Assembly (NCBI GenBank): GCA_025452255.1
Contig: CP104974.1
Location: 1,923,001-1,987,000, forward strand
DNA length: 64,000 bases
Source of the DNA: Devosia sp. A8/3-2
GTDB lineage: Bacteria > Pseudomonadota > Alphaproteobacteria > Rhizobiales > Devosiaceae
Direction of reading: 5' to 3'
How positions within the stretch are numbered: position 1 is the first letter of the stretch; each line of letters opens with the position of its first letter. A model generated the notes under the pieces. It had not been told where the DNA came from and did not search any database. It saw only the letters and a program-made list of their open reading frames with translations. Below are positions 43,680 to 54,433 of the stretch, in pieces. The position numbers and the translations under genes were made by a program.

Positions 43680-45677
43680 ATGACATCAGAACTGGTCCCC
43701 AATGGCGGGACGACGGATCAACTTGGTGCAACGCTGACAGCGGAGGGCGTCAACTTTGCCGTCTATTCCGAAAGCGCCTCGGCGATCTGGGTGTCGGTCT
43801 ATAATGAGCAGGACGAGGAAACCGACCGGTTTGAGCTGGATGTGCATCGCGATCACATCCATGCGGGGCTGGTCGCTGGGCTTGGCGCCGGCACGCGCTA
43901 TGGCCTGCGGGCCGATGGCGAATACAATCCCGATCAGGGCCTGTTCTTTGATCCGCAAAAACTGCTGGTCGATCCCTATGCCAAGCGGCTTGATCGCGTC
44001 TTCGTCCGCTCGCCCCGGCTGCGGCTGGACCGCGCCGAGGCGGTGGATACCGCGCCGCTGGTGCCCAAGGCCATTGTGGTTACCCCCAATGACGAACTGA
44101 TCCTGCCCCGCAAGAAGGCGCCCGGCCTGTTCTACGAAATGAATGTGCGCGGCTATACGATGCGCCATCCCAGCGTGCAGGGGCCGTTGCGCAGCACCGT
44201 TGCGGCGCTGACCACGCAGCGGGTGATCGACCACCTCAAATTCATTGGCGTCGATACGTTGCAATTGATGCCGACAGCGGCCTGGATCGACGAGGGGCAT
44301 TTGCCGGCCTTGGGACTGACCAATGCACGGGGCTATAATCCGGTGGTCTATTCGGCCATCGATCCGCGCCTGGCGCCGCGGGGTCCACATGAATTGCGCA
44401 ACATGACCGATCTCTACCGCAAGAACGGGATCTCAGTGATCTCGGACGTGGTCTACAACCACACCGGCGAGGGCGATGCCGACGGCCCTATGCTCAGCCT
44501 GATGGGGCTGGACGCCAAGACCTATTACCGGTTCGTGGAAGTCGACGGCAAACAGCATCTGGTCAACGACACCGGCACCGGCAATACGCTGCGCTGCGAT
44601 CATCCCGCCACGCAGCGGCTGGTGATCGATAGCCTGCGCTATTGGGTCGAGGAGATGGGCGTGTCCGGCTTCCGCTTCGATCTGGCCACTGTGTTGGGTC
44701 GCGAGCCGGGGTTCAATCCCAATGCGGAAATGCTCAAGAAGATCAAAGCCGATCCGGTGCTGAGCCAGTGCATTCTGGTCGCCGAGCCGTGGGATCCGGG
44801 TCCAGGTGGCTATCACCTTGGCCAGTTCGGCAAGGAATTCAAGGAACACAACGACACCTATCGCGATGAAATCCGCGGCTTCTGGCGTGGCGAAGACGGC
44901 AAGATCGGTGCGCTGGCGGGCAAGGTCGCCGGCTCGGCCGAGATTTTCGACAATGCGGGCCGCAAGCCCAGTCATGGCGTCAATATGCTGGCCGTGCATG
45001 ACGGCTTCACCCTGCGCGATCTGGTCAGCTATAGCGACAAGCATAACGAGGCCAATGGCGAGGATAATCGCGATGGCCACAACCACAATCAGTCATGGAA
45101 TTGCGGCGTCGAGGGCGAGACGGACGATCCGGCCATTAATGCGGCGCGCAAGCGCGATGTGCGGGCGCTGCTGGCCACGCTGTTCCTGTCGCGCGGCACA
45201 CCGCTGCTGCAACAGGGCGACGAGATGTTCCGCTCCCAGCAGGGCAATAACAATGCCTATGCGCAGGATAACGAGATTAGCTGGCTCGATTGGGAAGCCG
45301 CCGATGGCGACTCGGTGGATTTCGTCGCCGCTGTGAATGGCTTCCGCAAGGCGCATTCGGCGCTGACGCACGACCATTTCCTCACCGGCCGGGACAAGAA
45401 TGGCGTGCGCGACGTGGTCTGGCTGCATCCGGATGGCCGCGAGATGAGCGAAGGCGACTGGCGCGATTCGGCCGCTTCGGTGCTGGGCATGTATCTGACC
45501 AACAAGGACGATCAGGTGCTGGTCTGGTTCAATCGCCGCACCGAACCGGTGGTGGCGCGGCTGCCTGAGGGGAATTGGGCAGTGGGCATCCAGTCCGACA
45601 ATACAGCCGAAGTGGCGTTTTCCGAGGGCACGGCGATGTTGACGCCGCGTTCGGTGGTGGCGCTGGTGCGGGCGTGA
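43680..45677 (+). CDS. glgX: Glycogen debranching enzyme GlgX
   Basis: Intact GH13_11 isoamylase-type enzyme of about 665 residues, removing alpha-1,6 branches left after phosphorolysis. The N-terminal CBM48 is LGATLTAEGVNFAVYSESAS; barrel blocks are ISDVVYNHTGEGDADGP, GVSGFRFDLATVLGRE (nucleophile Asp), LVAEPWDPGPGGY (acid Glu) and VHDGFTLRDLVSYSDKHNEA. The region is free of the indels that break its neighbours. The Met at 43680 fits the family start; an upstream in-frame Met at 43617 would add 21 residues. A terminator-like hairpin follows at 45823. Confidence 0.94.
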   Translation: MTSELVPNGGTTDQLGATLTAEGVNFAVYSESASAIWVSVYNEQDEETDRFELDVHRDHIHAGLVAGLGAGTRYGLRADGEYNPDQGLFFDPQKLLVDPYAKRLDRVFVRSPRLRLDRAEAVDTAPLVPKAIVVTPNDELILPRKKAPGLFYEMNVRGYTMRHPSVQGPLRSTVAALTTQRVIDHLKFIGVDTLQLMPTAAWIDEGHLPALGLTNARGYNPVVYSAIDPRLAPRGPHELRNMTDLYRKNGISVISDVVYNHTGEGDADGPMLSLMGLDAKTYYRFVEVDGKQHLVNDTGTGNTLRCDHPATQRLVIDSLRYWVEEMGVSGFRFDLATVLGREPGFNPNAEMLKKIKADPVLSQCILVAEPWDPGPGGYHLGQFGKEFKEHNDTYRDEIRGFWRGEDGKIGALAGKVAGSAEIFDNAGRKPSHGVNMLAVHDGFTLRDLVSYSDKHNEANGEDNRDGHNHNQSWNCGVEGETDDPAINAARKRDVRALLATLFLSRGTPLLQQGDEMFRSQQGNNNAYAQDNEISWLDWEAADGDSVDFVAAVNGFRKAHSALTHDHFLTGRDKNGVRDVVWLHPDGREMSEGDWRDSAASVLGMYLTNKDDQVLVWFNRRTEPVVARLPEGNWAVGIQSDNTAEVAFSEGTAMLTPRSVVALVRA

Positions 45678-45822
45678 GTAACCCAACCACATTTTGGGAG
45701 TTTAAGGCGCCCACCGCAAAGCCATAATTGCGCCCGCACAATTCCATCAATTGCCGGAAATTTGCCGCGACAGGCGCGCAGCTTGGCGTTGTCGCCCGCG
45801 CTGTCCCTTGCGGGCCGATAAT

Positions 45823-45858
45823 GGCGCCGGACCGCTGCACAGGGTCCAGCGCCTTTTA
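45823..45858 (+). terminator. Terminator hairpin between glgX and ureG
   Basis: Arms GGCGCCGGACC / GGTCCAGCGCC with one internal mismatch and a 9-base loop, followed by TTTTA on the plus strand. It ends the glycogen operon and abuts the stop codon of the convergent ureG, so it may serve both directions. Confidence 0.75.
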
Positions 45859-46488
45859 TTCGGCGGCCACTGCGTCTTGCAGCCCGCCGGCCTTTTCGAT
45901 GAAGCCGATGATCTGGTCGAGGCTCTCGCGCCGCAGCAGGTCGGTGAAGACATAGGGGCGACCCTCGCGCACCTTCTGCGTGTCGCTTTCCATGACCTCA
46001 AGGCTTGCTCCGACATATTGCGCCAGATCGGTATGGGTGATGACCAGCAGGTCCGAGCGCGAGATGGCCGGGCCGCCCTTGCGCAGGATTTTTTCGCCCT
46101 GCGCGACCGAGATCACATAGATGGTGAGATCTGCCAGATCGGGCGAGAAGGTTGCGGCCAGATTGTCGCCGCCGCTTTCGATCAGGATGATGTCGAGATC
46201 GGGGAATTTGCGGTTGAGATCGTCAATGGCGGCGAGATTGAGCGAGGCATCTTCGCGAATGGCGGTGTGGGGGCAGCCGCCGGTTTCGACGCCCACGATG
46301 CGGTCTTCCGAAATCGCCTGCGCCCGGGCGAGGATCAGTGCGTCTTCGCGGGTGTAGATATCATTGGTGACCACGGCCATGGAATAGCGGTCGCGCAAAG
46401 CCTTGAGCAGCATTTCGCAGAGCGTCGTCTTGCCCGAACCGACCGGGCCGCCAATGCCGATGCGCAGGGGACCATTTAGCGATTTCAT
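45856..46488 (-). CDS. ureG: Urease accessory GTPase UreG
   Basis: Intact 210-residue nickel-delivery GTPase: P-loop [33 protein letters not shown], the metal motif [18 protein letters not shown] (Cys-Pro-His), and [18 protein letters not shown]. With UreD, UreF and UreE it inserts nickel into apo-urease. The start at 46488 overlaps the TGA of the preceding DUF3995 gene. Last gene of the urease operon. Confidence 0.96.
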   Translation of the reverse strand: MKSLNGPLRIGIGGPVGSGKTTLCEMLLKALRDRYSMAVVTNDIYTREDALILARAQAISEDRIVGVETGGCPHTAIREDASLNLAAIDDLNRKFPDLDIILIESGGDNLAATFSPDLADLTIYVISVAQGEKILRKGGPAISRSDLLVITHTDLAQYVGASLEVMESDTQKVREGRPYVFTDLLRRESLDQIIGFIEKAGGLQDAVAAE

Positions 46489-46915
46489 AGCAGCCTCATG
46501 ATGGTGAGTGCGACAAAGCCTGCGCCGAGCAGCAGGCAGAGGGGGAATAGACGCGGCTGTCATTCAGCCGGAAATTGGGTTCAGGCGTTTGCCCCGCCCA
46601 CCATGCCGTGTAGCCGACAATGCCACGGCCGAGGAACACGGCCGCCGGGGAATGCCGAGCAGCGTCAGGGTCAAGCCGCCGCTGTCATGATCGGCCATAG
46701 CAAGCGCCAATATGCCGGCAGCCAGAGTTGCCACGGCCACGGCGAAGGAGGCGAGGCGCGGAGGCATGCGTTCGATATCGCGAAAGCCGACCACGGTCTG
46801 GGCCGAGGAGCTTTTCGTCGCGAATGGGCCGAGTGCGCCCGAAGGACCAGAGCAGGTGGGCAAAGGACACAGCCAGCAAGGCGATGAACATGAATGCGGA
46901 AATCAGCATGCTCAT
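46485..46915 (-). CDS. DUF3995-like small membrane protein inside the urease operon
   Basis: About 143 residues with four hydrophobic helices ([38 protein letters not shown]; plus two near the C-terminus, the last ALTIMRLL). It overlaps ureF upstream and ureG downstream by ATGA, so it is translated with them. Indels near 46817 (CCTCGGCCC for CCTGGCCC), 46650 and 46545 (C run) break the reading. The family is common next to other genes as well, so a urease role (for example nickel or urea permeation) is only a suggestion from position. Confidence 0.65.
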
Positions 46916-47564
46916 GAGCGGAAAATTCTCGTCGTCAGGGTTTCATGGGCCATTTGGGCGATGTCGGCGGCATAGGCGATGGAGCCGATATCGTCCAGCG
47001 TCGCATGCTGGCATAGCACAGCCATTTCGGAAACAGGGCGTTCCAGCGCGGCCATGATGGCAAGGCCATCGGACTGGCCGATGGGGATCAGACGCACCGC
47101 GACTGACACTGGGCATGCACCGTTGCGGTGAGATAGGCGGTGAGCGCCGCTTGCAACTCGATGCCGTGGCTGGCGGCGATTGCGCCGACAGCGATGGGGT
47201 AGGGGCAGGGGCGCGGCAGGATCTCCAGCACGGGTGAGGGCCGGGCTTTGGCGGCACTCGCGAAGGCGTCGCCGGTAATGGTGGTTTCGTCGTGGCGCTC
47301 GCGGGCGGGCGTCAAAGCGAGGCAGAGGTCGGCGAGGTCTTGCAGGATGGTGGCGTCCGTGCTGCCGCGATGGGCATGGGCCGGGAGGATAGCGTCGGTG
47401 CGTAGACCGCCATGGGCGAGAATGCCTCCGACCCATTGCTGGGTCGTGGTGCGGTCAATCACCACACCCTTGACGATGGCGGCTTCCAGCCCGGCCGACC
47501 GGGCGAAGGCGCCCACCGGAAAGGCGGGCGATAGCCGAGTCAGCAGCTTTTGCAGATCGCTCAT
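46912..47564 (-). CDS. ureF: Urease accessory protein UreF
   Basis: Helical GTPase-regulating chaperone of about 217 residues acting with UreD and UreG. It begins [21 protein letters not shown]; the Arg of FARS is probably a misread Trp (CGG in a CCTGG context). Later blocks are [20 protein letters not shown] and [21 protein letters not shown] lost G near 47108 (CAGTG for CAGGTG) shifts the frame at VHAQV. It overlaps ureE and the DUF3995 gene by ATGA at both ends. Confidence 0.9.
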
Positions 47565-48025
47565 CGCGCCAGCAGCACGTGGCCAGAATCGCCGTGGCTG
47601 TGATAGGCGCCATGCTCGGCATAGAAGGGCTCAGTGACATTGCTCACCGTTGCGCCCGAGCCTTCCAGCATGGTCTTGAGCACATGATCGCGCTTGATCA
47701 GGATGCGGCCAGCTTCGAGTTGCGCCGAAGTGTGGCGATTGCCGATATGCCGGGCGAGCCGCACGACATGGGCCGTGTCGCGGCCGCGCACCTCGTAGAG
47801 CAGTTCCTCGGCGGCGATGATGTCCACCGGGCGGCCATCATCGAGCAAAAGTGCGCTTTTGTGCTCCAGCGTGATGGTCTGGGGAAAGTCCACCATCACC
47901 TCGGCGCCGCCACGCAGGCGCAGCAATTTGCGCCGCAGGCAGCGTTCGTCATGTTCGAGAACAACGAGGTCGAAAGGGGTGCCCTGCCCATGGTCTGGCG
48001 GCAGGATGGAGACGGCACGAAGCAT
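47561..48025 (-). CDS. ureE: Urease accessory metallochaperone UreE
   Basis: Intact 154-residue nickel-binding chaperone. The N-terminal peptide-binding domain runs to about residue 75 (TLEHKSALLLDDGRPVDIIA). The metal-binding domain contains HIGNRHTSAQLEAGRILIKRD and a modest C-terminal His cluster EHGAYHSHGDSGH. It hands nickel to UreG. The stop overlaps the ureF start. Confidence 0.94.
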   Translation of the reverse strand: MLRAVSILPPDHGQGTPFDLVVLEHDERCLRRKLLRLRGGAEVMVDFPQTITLEHKSALLLDDGRPVDIIAAEELLYEVRGRDTAHVVRLARHIGNRHTSAQLEAGRILIKRDHVLKTMLEGSGATVSNVTEPFYAEHGAYHSHGDSGHVLLAR

Positions 48026-48078
48026 GAAGAACTTTCCGACGATAGCGAGGCTTCCCGGCCCGGCGCCACCCTAGCGCG

Positions 48079-48672
48079 TCAGGTCATGGTATTGAAGACC
48101 TTGATGATCCAATAGAGCTGATAGCCGATGTGCAATGCCGGTATGGCCACGTGCAAGCGCCGATTGGCCGACCAGATGCCCGGGGCGCACAGCACCAGCC
48201 CGAACGGCACCTGCAGGAAGTAGTCCGGCCCGAACCGCTCCCAATGCGCTTCGCCCTTGATCAGCGTGTCGATCAGATCAGAACACGAAGGTCGTCGCGA
48301 GGAGGCCGAAGAACCATTTGCGCCGCTTGAGGAAGAAATCCTCGTAACCGGCATATTCGGTGATGTTGTCGGGAAACAGCAGAGCCGCCAGCAGAAACAG
48401 CGTGATGGCGTAGAAAATGAGAAAGAAGAACAGTCCGAACGACCAGTTATTGATCTGGAACAGAGCAAATTCCCACCACCAGAACAGCACCAGCTCCACC
48501 GAGGATCAGAGCCGACCCAGAGCAGGTGGACCGTGGAGGGTCTGTTACGATTAGGATGCTGAATAAGCCCGGCAACACCCATCAATGTACGGGTGATGCC
48601 AAGGCCGATGACCATGCCCATAACGATGCGGATATGGGGGAATAGCTCAGGGTGGATCGGCTGGGGGTCCAT
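48079..48672 (-). CDS. Multi-pass membrane protein of unknown family within the urease operon
   Basis: About 197 residues after repair, with roughly six helices (IVMGMVIGLGITRTLMGVAG; LVELVLFWWWEFALF; FGLFFFLIFYAITLFLLAAL; KWFFGLLATTFVFDLIDTLI; FLQVPFGLVLCAPGIW; ALHIGYQLYWIIKVF). Three insertions are repaired, all on one strand: 48507 (GATCAGAGCC for GATCGAGCC), 48499 (CCTCGG for CCTGG) and 48283 (GATCAGAAC for GATCGAAC). It lies 6 nt after the MliC-like gene and 53 nt before ureE, all in the same direction. I do not recognise the family; nickel, urea or ammonia transport would be speculation. Confidence 0.6.
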   Translation of the reverse strand: MDPQPIHPELFPHIRIVMGMVIGLGITRTLMGVAGLIQHPNRNRPSTVHLLWVGSDPRWSWCCSGGGNLLCSRSITGRSDCSSFSFSTPSRCFCWRLCCFPTTSPNMPVTRISSSSGANGSSASSRRPSCSDLIDTLIKGEAHWERFGPDYFLQVPFGLVLCAPGIWSANRRLHVAIPALHIGYQLYWIIKVFNTMT

Positions 48673-48678
48673 CTCGGC

Positions 48679-49064
48679 TCAGGGCGCGTTGCTGGCTTCG
48701 GAGCAGGTGCTGACCGCCGGAGCGTCCTCGCCCAGCGTCGTGTCATGCAGGCTGGCTTCGGCGCCTTGCGTCAGCCGGGCCCATTGTCCCGAGACATAGC
48801 GCACGCCCGAGGCGGAAACCGTCGAGGCAAAGACCAGCTTTTCGGTTTCCTCGGGCACATTGACCAGCGCCGGAAATTGGGCGAGGCGTTGATGTAGTCG
48901 ACCGAGATCAGCGCACCGGTTCCGCACTCATATTGCACGGTGCGCTTTTCGATATCGGCCGAGGCATCGGTGCCCAAGGTGAGCGACAATGACGCCTCGA
49001 CGCCGTGCGCGGCTGTCACCGCACCGGCCAGAAGCAATGCTGCTGCAAGAATCGTCTTGGTCAT
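48679..49064 (-). CDS. MliC-family periplasmic lysozyme-inhibitor-like protein
   Basis: About 128 residues with a signal peptide (MTKTILAAALLLAGAVTAAH). The MliC-type barrel shows VQYECGTGALISVDYINAS at the start, FPALVNVPEETEKLVFAST, SGVRYVSGQWARLTQGAEA and a final Cys in APAVSTCSEAS that would pair with the Cys of YECGTG. A lost C near 48877 breaks the frame at PNF. The family inhibits C-type lysozyme; its place inside a urease operon is unusual. Confidence 0.75.
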
Positions 49065-49149
49065 GTCAGTCATTTTGGCGCTGTCTCCTTGCTTGTCCAG
49101 CACCAACCTTGGACCATGCAGGCGGCGGAAATTGGATCGGCCAAGCGAT

Positions 49150-49600
49150 CTAGACGAGATAAACGATCAGCAGTGCGGCAATGATGGCCACCCCATCTTC
49201 GATCAGCGCGGCCGGCTGGTCCTTGCCGAAGGACGCTGCCGAGGCAGGAACGCGCTTCGGCGCCGCCATAGGTGCCGATGACCGCGCCGACCGCGCCCAG
49301 AATGGCCCCGATGATCCAATTGCCCGGCAGCAGCGCGCTGCACAGCGCGCCGAGCACGATGCGGGCGCCGAACTGCATCGGCACTTTGCGACTGGGCGTC
49401 TTGGGCAACTGGTCGGTGACCAATTCGGCTAGGGCCAGAATGGTCAGGATGATGACGGTGGGCAATGCGCCGATAAAGCTGAGCTGGGTGCCGGCAAAGT
49501 CGATCCAGCCGAGATAGGCCGCCCAGCTGACGGCGGCCAATGGCGTCATGGCCTGCAGGCCCGCAACCACCCCGATAAGCAGCGCAAAGACGTAGATCAT
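49150..49600 (-). CDS. DUF4126 membrane protein
   Basis: About 150 residues with four or five helices: MIYVFALLIGVVAGLQAMTP, LPTVIILTILALAELVTDQL, GARIVLGALCSALLPG, WIIGAILGAVGAVIGTYGGA and a last helix VAIIAALLIVYLV. The DUF4126 hallmarks are LQAMTPLAAVSWAA and DQLPKTPSR. An extra C near 49237 (CCTCGGC for CCTGGC) hides the C-terminus. It follows ureC by 74 nt in the same direction; function unknown. Confidence 0.75.
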
Positions 49601-49674
49601 TTTGGATGCCCCCGATCCGAGCGGACCCATTGCCGCTCGGTCAGATTATTCCGTTCTACGCCAAGAGCAATCAC

Positions 49675-51382
<1,708 letters not shown>

Positions 51383-51394
51383 GGTAACTCCGGC

Positions 51395-51817
51395 TTAGTG
51401 AGCCTTGGACGGGGTGGGCTTGGCGTGCTTGCGGTATTGCGCGACGCTGGCAGCGATGACGGTATCGAGCAATTGCTCGCCCTCGCGCAGCACCTTGTCG
51501 TCCTGGCGGCCGGCGACCAGCGACAGGGCAAGCGCCTGCAGCGCATAGGCCGCCTTGTCCTTGCCATCGGCGACTAGCTGATTGCCTTCCTTTTCGATCT
51601 GCTTGAGCAGGCGATCGAAATCGGCAGCGGGCAAGCCGGCCTTGAAGCCGCGCCAGTCCTTGGCGCCGCCCCGGTCGATCAGGCCGACGGTCGAGCCGCC
51701 GAGCAGATACATGGCTTCGCCATCGTCGACGCCGGCTTCGGTCAGGTCACGCAGTACGGCGGCGAGGCGCTGGCGCAGGTCGGCAAGGCGGATGTCGGTA
51801 TTGGTCGGTTCGGTCAT
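51395..51817 (-). CDS. Unknown 140-residue protein between ureB and ureC
   Basis: Intact, soluble, mostly helical and acidic: [20 protein letters not shown], then a Gly-rich [20 protein letters not shown] and a Lys/Ala-rich helix to [10 protein letters not shown]. It has no signal peptide, membrane helix or metal cluster. The gene is 4 nt from ureB and 12 nt from ureC, so it is part of the urease structural operon. Proteins at this spot occur in some rhizobial ure clusters, but I know of no assigned role. Confidence 0.7.
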   Translation of the reverse strand: MTEPTNTDIRLADLRQRLAAVLRDLTEAGVDDGEAMYLLGGSTVGLIDRGGAKDWRGFKAGLPAADFDRLLKQIEKEGNQLVADGKDKAAYALQALALSLVAGRQDDKVLREGEQLLDTVIAASVAQYRKHAKPTPSKAH

Positions 51818-51821
51818 TGTC

Positions 51822-52128
51822 TTAGAGTTGTCCCATGATCTGCTGGCGGAAGCCGTAAACGATGCGGCTGCCGCTCAATGGCACGAGCCGGACTTCGCGG
51901 GTTTGGCCCGGTTCCGAACCACACTGCAGTGCCTGCGGCGATATCGAGTCGCATGCCGCGCGTCTGCTCGCAGTCAAACCGCAGCCCAGCATTGGTTTCG
52001 TAGAAATGATAGTGCGAGCCGACCTGGATTGGCCGGTCGCCGGTATTGGCCACCTCGATAGTGATCTGAGGCGCACCGACATTGAGTTCGATATCGCCGG
52101 ACTTGGGAATGATTTCACCCGGAATCAT
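51822..52128 (-). CDS. ureB: Urease beta subunit UreB
   Basis: About 101 residues, non-catalytic beta subunit. It begins [18 protein letters not shown] and carries the signature [17 protein letters not shown], then [20 protein letters not shown] after repair, ending IMGQL. Near 51918 TTCGGAACC replaces TTCGAACC and shifts the frame. It assembles with UreA and UreC. Confidence 0.93.
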
Positions 52129-52137
52129 GGCTGGCTC

Positions 52138-52439
<302 letters not shown>

Positions 52440-52448
52440 TGAGATGTC

Positions 52449-53240
52449 CTAAAGATGCCAGAGACGCGGCAGACTGCCGGCGCGAGCAAGTGCGCCAAGA
52501 ATTGGAACGATCGTGCGGCGAAGCGCAAGCCCGGAATTAGCCATGGCTCGTATGACGAGACGTTCACCGCTGACGCTGGCCGCGGCCGTTGTCCCATCCG
52601 GCAGCAGCGCTCGGACCTGATCGAGGCGACTGGCGAGATCGGGGCCGAAATGGATGATGGTGGCAAAGGCACGGGCGCCTGCCAGCAGCGCCGGATTGTC
52701 GCGGGCCAAATCGGAGCCATCGATATGGGTGGCTTCGGCATGCACGAGCCGGCCATTGCGGCGGATGCGCCAATTGTCACGAAACAGGGCGTCGCGGGCG
52801 TCCTCGCCCATGGCGTCGCGGCCCAGCAGCACGGCTTCGATTGCAGTGAGGCTGGCATCGGGGGCAAGGTCGATATTGATGGAGCGCTCGAAGCGGCTTT
52901 GGGCAAAAAGGATGGTTTCCTGCGGCAGCCAATCCAGATGCGCGCTGGCCCCCACCGTGAGCTGGGTTTCGACATGAGCGGTGGCGCCGGTCGAGCGATA
53001 GATGCGTTCGCAGGCTTGGGTGGTGACCACTGGCCCGGCTGCCCGGCGCGATATCGGCTTCCCAGCGCATGTGGTCGCCACCGGTCAGGCCACCCGCCGT
53101 ATTGATCAGCACGGCATCCAGACTCTGGTCATGGGTATGGGGCAGCCGGATCTTGGCGCAGCCTTCCTGATAGAGCGCTTGCAGATGAGTCGCGTCGTCG
53201 CGCAGCTTGGTCGTCAACCGACCAATGCCGCGCGCTGCAT
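52449..53240 (-). CDS. ureD: Urease accessory protein UreD
   Basis: About 264 residues; scaffold of the UreDFG maturation complex. Blocks seen: GCAKIRLPHTHDQSLDAVLI, NTAGGLTGGDHMRWEADI, RIYRSTGATAHVETQLTVG, LDWLPQETILFAQSRFERSI and, near the end, SGLALRRTIVPILGALARA. The frame breaks near 53046 and again near 53228, where loss of a GC unit from GCGCGC separates the true start MQRARGIGRLTTKLRDD. It heads the urease operon, divergent from the small secreted protein at 53333. Confidence 0.9.
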
Positions 53241-53332
53241 TTTCACAAGGTCATTGGCAACGATTTGCAAGGGACGGCGTTTCTCGTGGGTGCACAGGCT
53301 CTGCCTTGGATAATTTTGATAGGAAAAGAAAA

Positions 53333-53665
53333 ATGAACCTCAAAACCAGTCTGTCGGCCGTTGCGCTTACTGCCGCCCTCGCTTTGTCCGGTCCGGCTTT
53401 CGCCCAGACCATGATCAACGGAGCGGCCGTTTCGGAGGCCGACCTTCCTGCCGTGCAGCAACGCTGCGACGAACTCAAGACCGCTGACGATACCGCATCG
53501 CTGGCCGATCCCAAAGCCGGTGATGAAACCACCGAAAATGCCGGCGATGCTGCCACTCCGGATGCACCGCTTCCCAATGAAGCCGCCAATGCTACCACTG
53601 CTGTCGACCTCGATAATCTGACGCTCGAAGCCTGCGTGGAGGCTGGCCTCGTAACTGCCATGTAA
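53333..53665 (+). CDS. Small acidic secreted protein of unknown function
   Basis: 110 residues: a clear signal peptide (MNLKTSLSAVALTAALALSG, cleavage near AFAQ) and an acidic, Ala/Asp/Thr-rich mature part with two Cys (QQRCDEL; LEACVEAG) at its ends. A low-complexity middle (GDETTENAGDAATPDAPLPN) separates them. A purine-rich ribosome site (AGGAAAAGAA) precedes the ATG. It is divergent from ureD and ends at a terminator. Confidence 0.7.
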   Translation: MNLKTSLSAVALTAALALSGPAFAQTMINGAAVSEADLPAVQQRCDELKTADDTASLADPKAGDETTENAGDAATPDAPLPNEAANATTAVDLDNLTLEACVEAGLVTAM

Positions 53666-53695
53666 TCGAGGGTTCTGCATCCCCGGAAAAGAGGC

Positions 53696-53720
53696 GTCCG
53701 GCACCTGTGCCGGGCGTTTT
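53696..53720 (+). terminator. Terminator between the secreted-protein gene and urtE
   Basis: CCGGCAC / GTGCCGG stem with a 2-4 base loop followed by GCGTTTTGCGTTTT, between convergent genes. It ends the small secreted gene and may also act for urtE. Confidence 0.75.
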
Positions 53721-53732
53721 GCGTTTTAGGCC

Positions 53733-54432
53733 CTAGACCATCAAATGTCGCCGCACCTCCGGCAGATCGAGATCGCTGGCCGGGCCGGCATGCTGGATTT
53801 CGCCACGATCCATCACATAGATGTCGTCGGCAATTTCCCGGCAAAAATCTAGAAATTGTTCGACCAGCAGAATGGTCATGCCCTTTTCATCGCGCAGGAA
53901 TTGCAGCGCCCGGCCGATATCCTTGATGATCGAGGGCTGGATGCCCTCAGTGGGCTCATCGAGCGCCAGAACCTTGGGTCGAGTGACCAGCGCACGGCCA
54001 ATGGCCAATTGCTGTTGCTGGCCACCCGAGAGGTCGCCGCCCCGCCGGCTCAACATGGATTTGAGCACGGGGAACAGCTCGAAAATGTAGGTGGGAATAT
54101 TGCGTTCGGCCCGCTTGAGACCGGCATAGCCGGTTTCGAGGTTTTCCTTGACTGTCAGCAGCGGGAAAATCTCGCGCCCCTGCGGCACATAGCCGATGCC
54201 CATGCGCGCGCCGATAGGGCGGGGATTTTTTCAGCACCTGATCGCCAAAGGTAATGTCGCCGGCCGAGATCGCATTGATCCCGGTAATGGCCCGCAGCGT
54301 CGATGACTTGCCGACCCCGTTGCGGCCGAGCACGGCGGTGATGCGATTGGGTTTGCACTCAAGCGACACGGCTTTCAGCGCCTGCGCCGCGCCGTAATGC
54401 AGATCGATGGATTGGATGGAGAGTGCGGTCAT
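53733..54432 (-). CDS. urtE: Urea ABC transporter ATP-binding protein UrtE
   Basis: LivF-type ATPase of about 233 residues: Walker A LGRNGVGKSS, signature LSGGQQQQLAIGRAL, Walker B VLALDEPTEGIQPS and GIGYVPQGREIFPLLTVKENL. A GC unit is lost near 54206 (CGCGCATG for CGCGCGCATG), separating PPYRRAR from MGIGYVP. It lies at the end of the urtABCDE operon and pairs with UrtD. Confidence 0.94.
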
Positions 54433-54433
54433 G

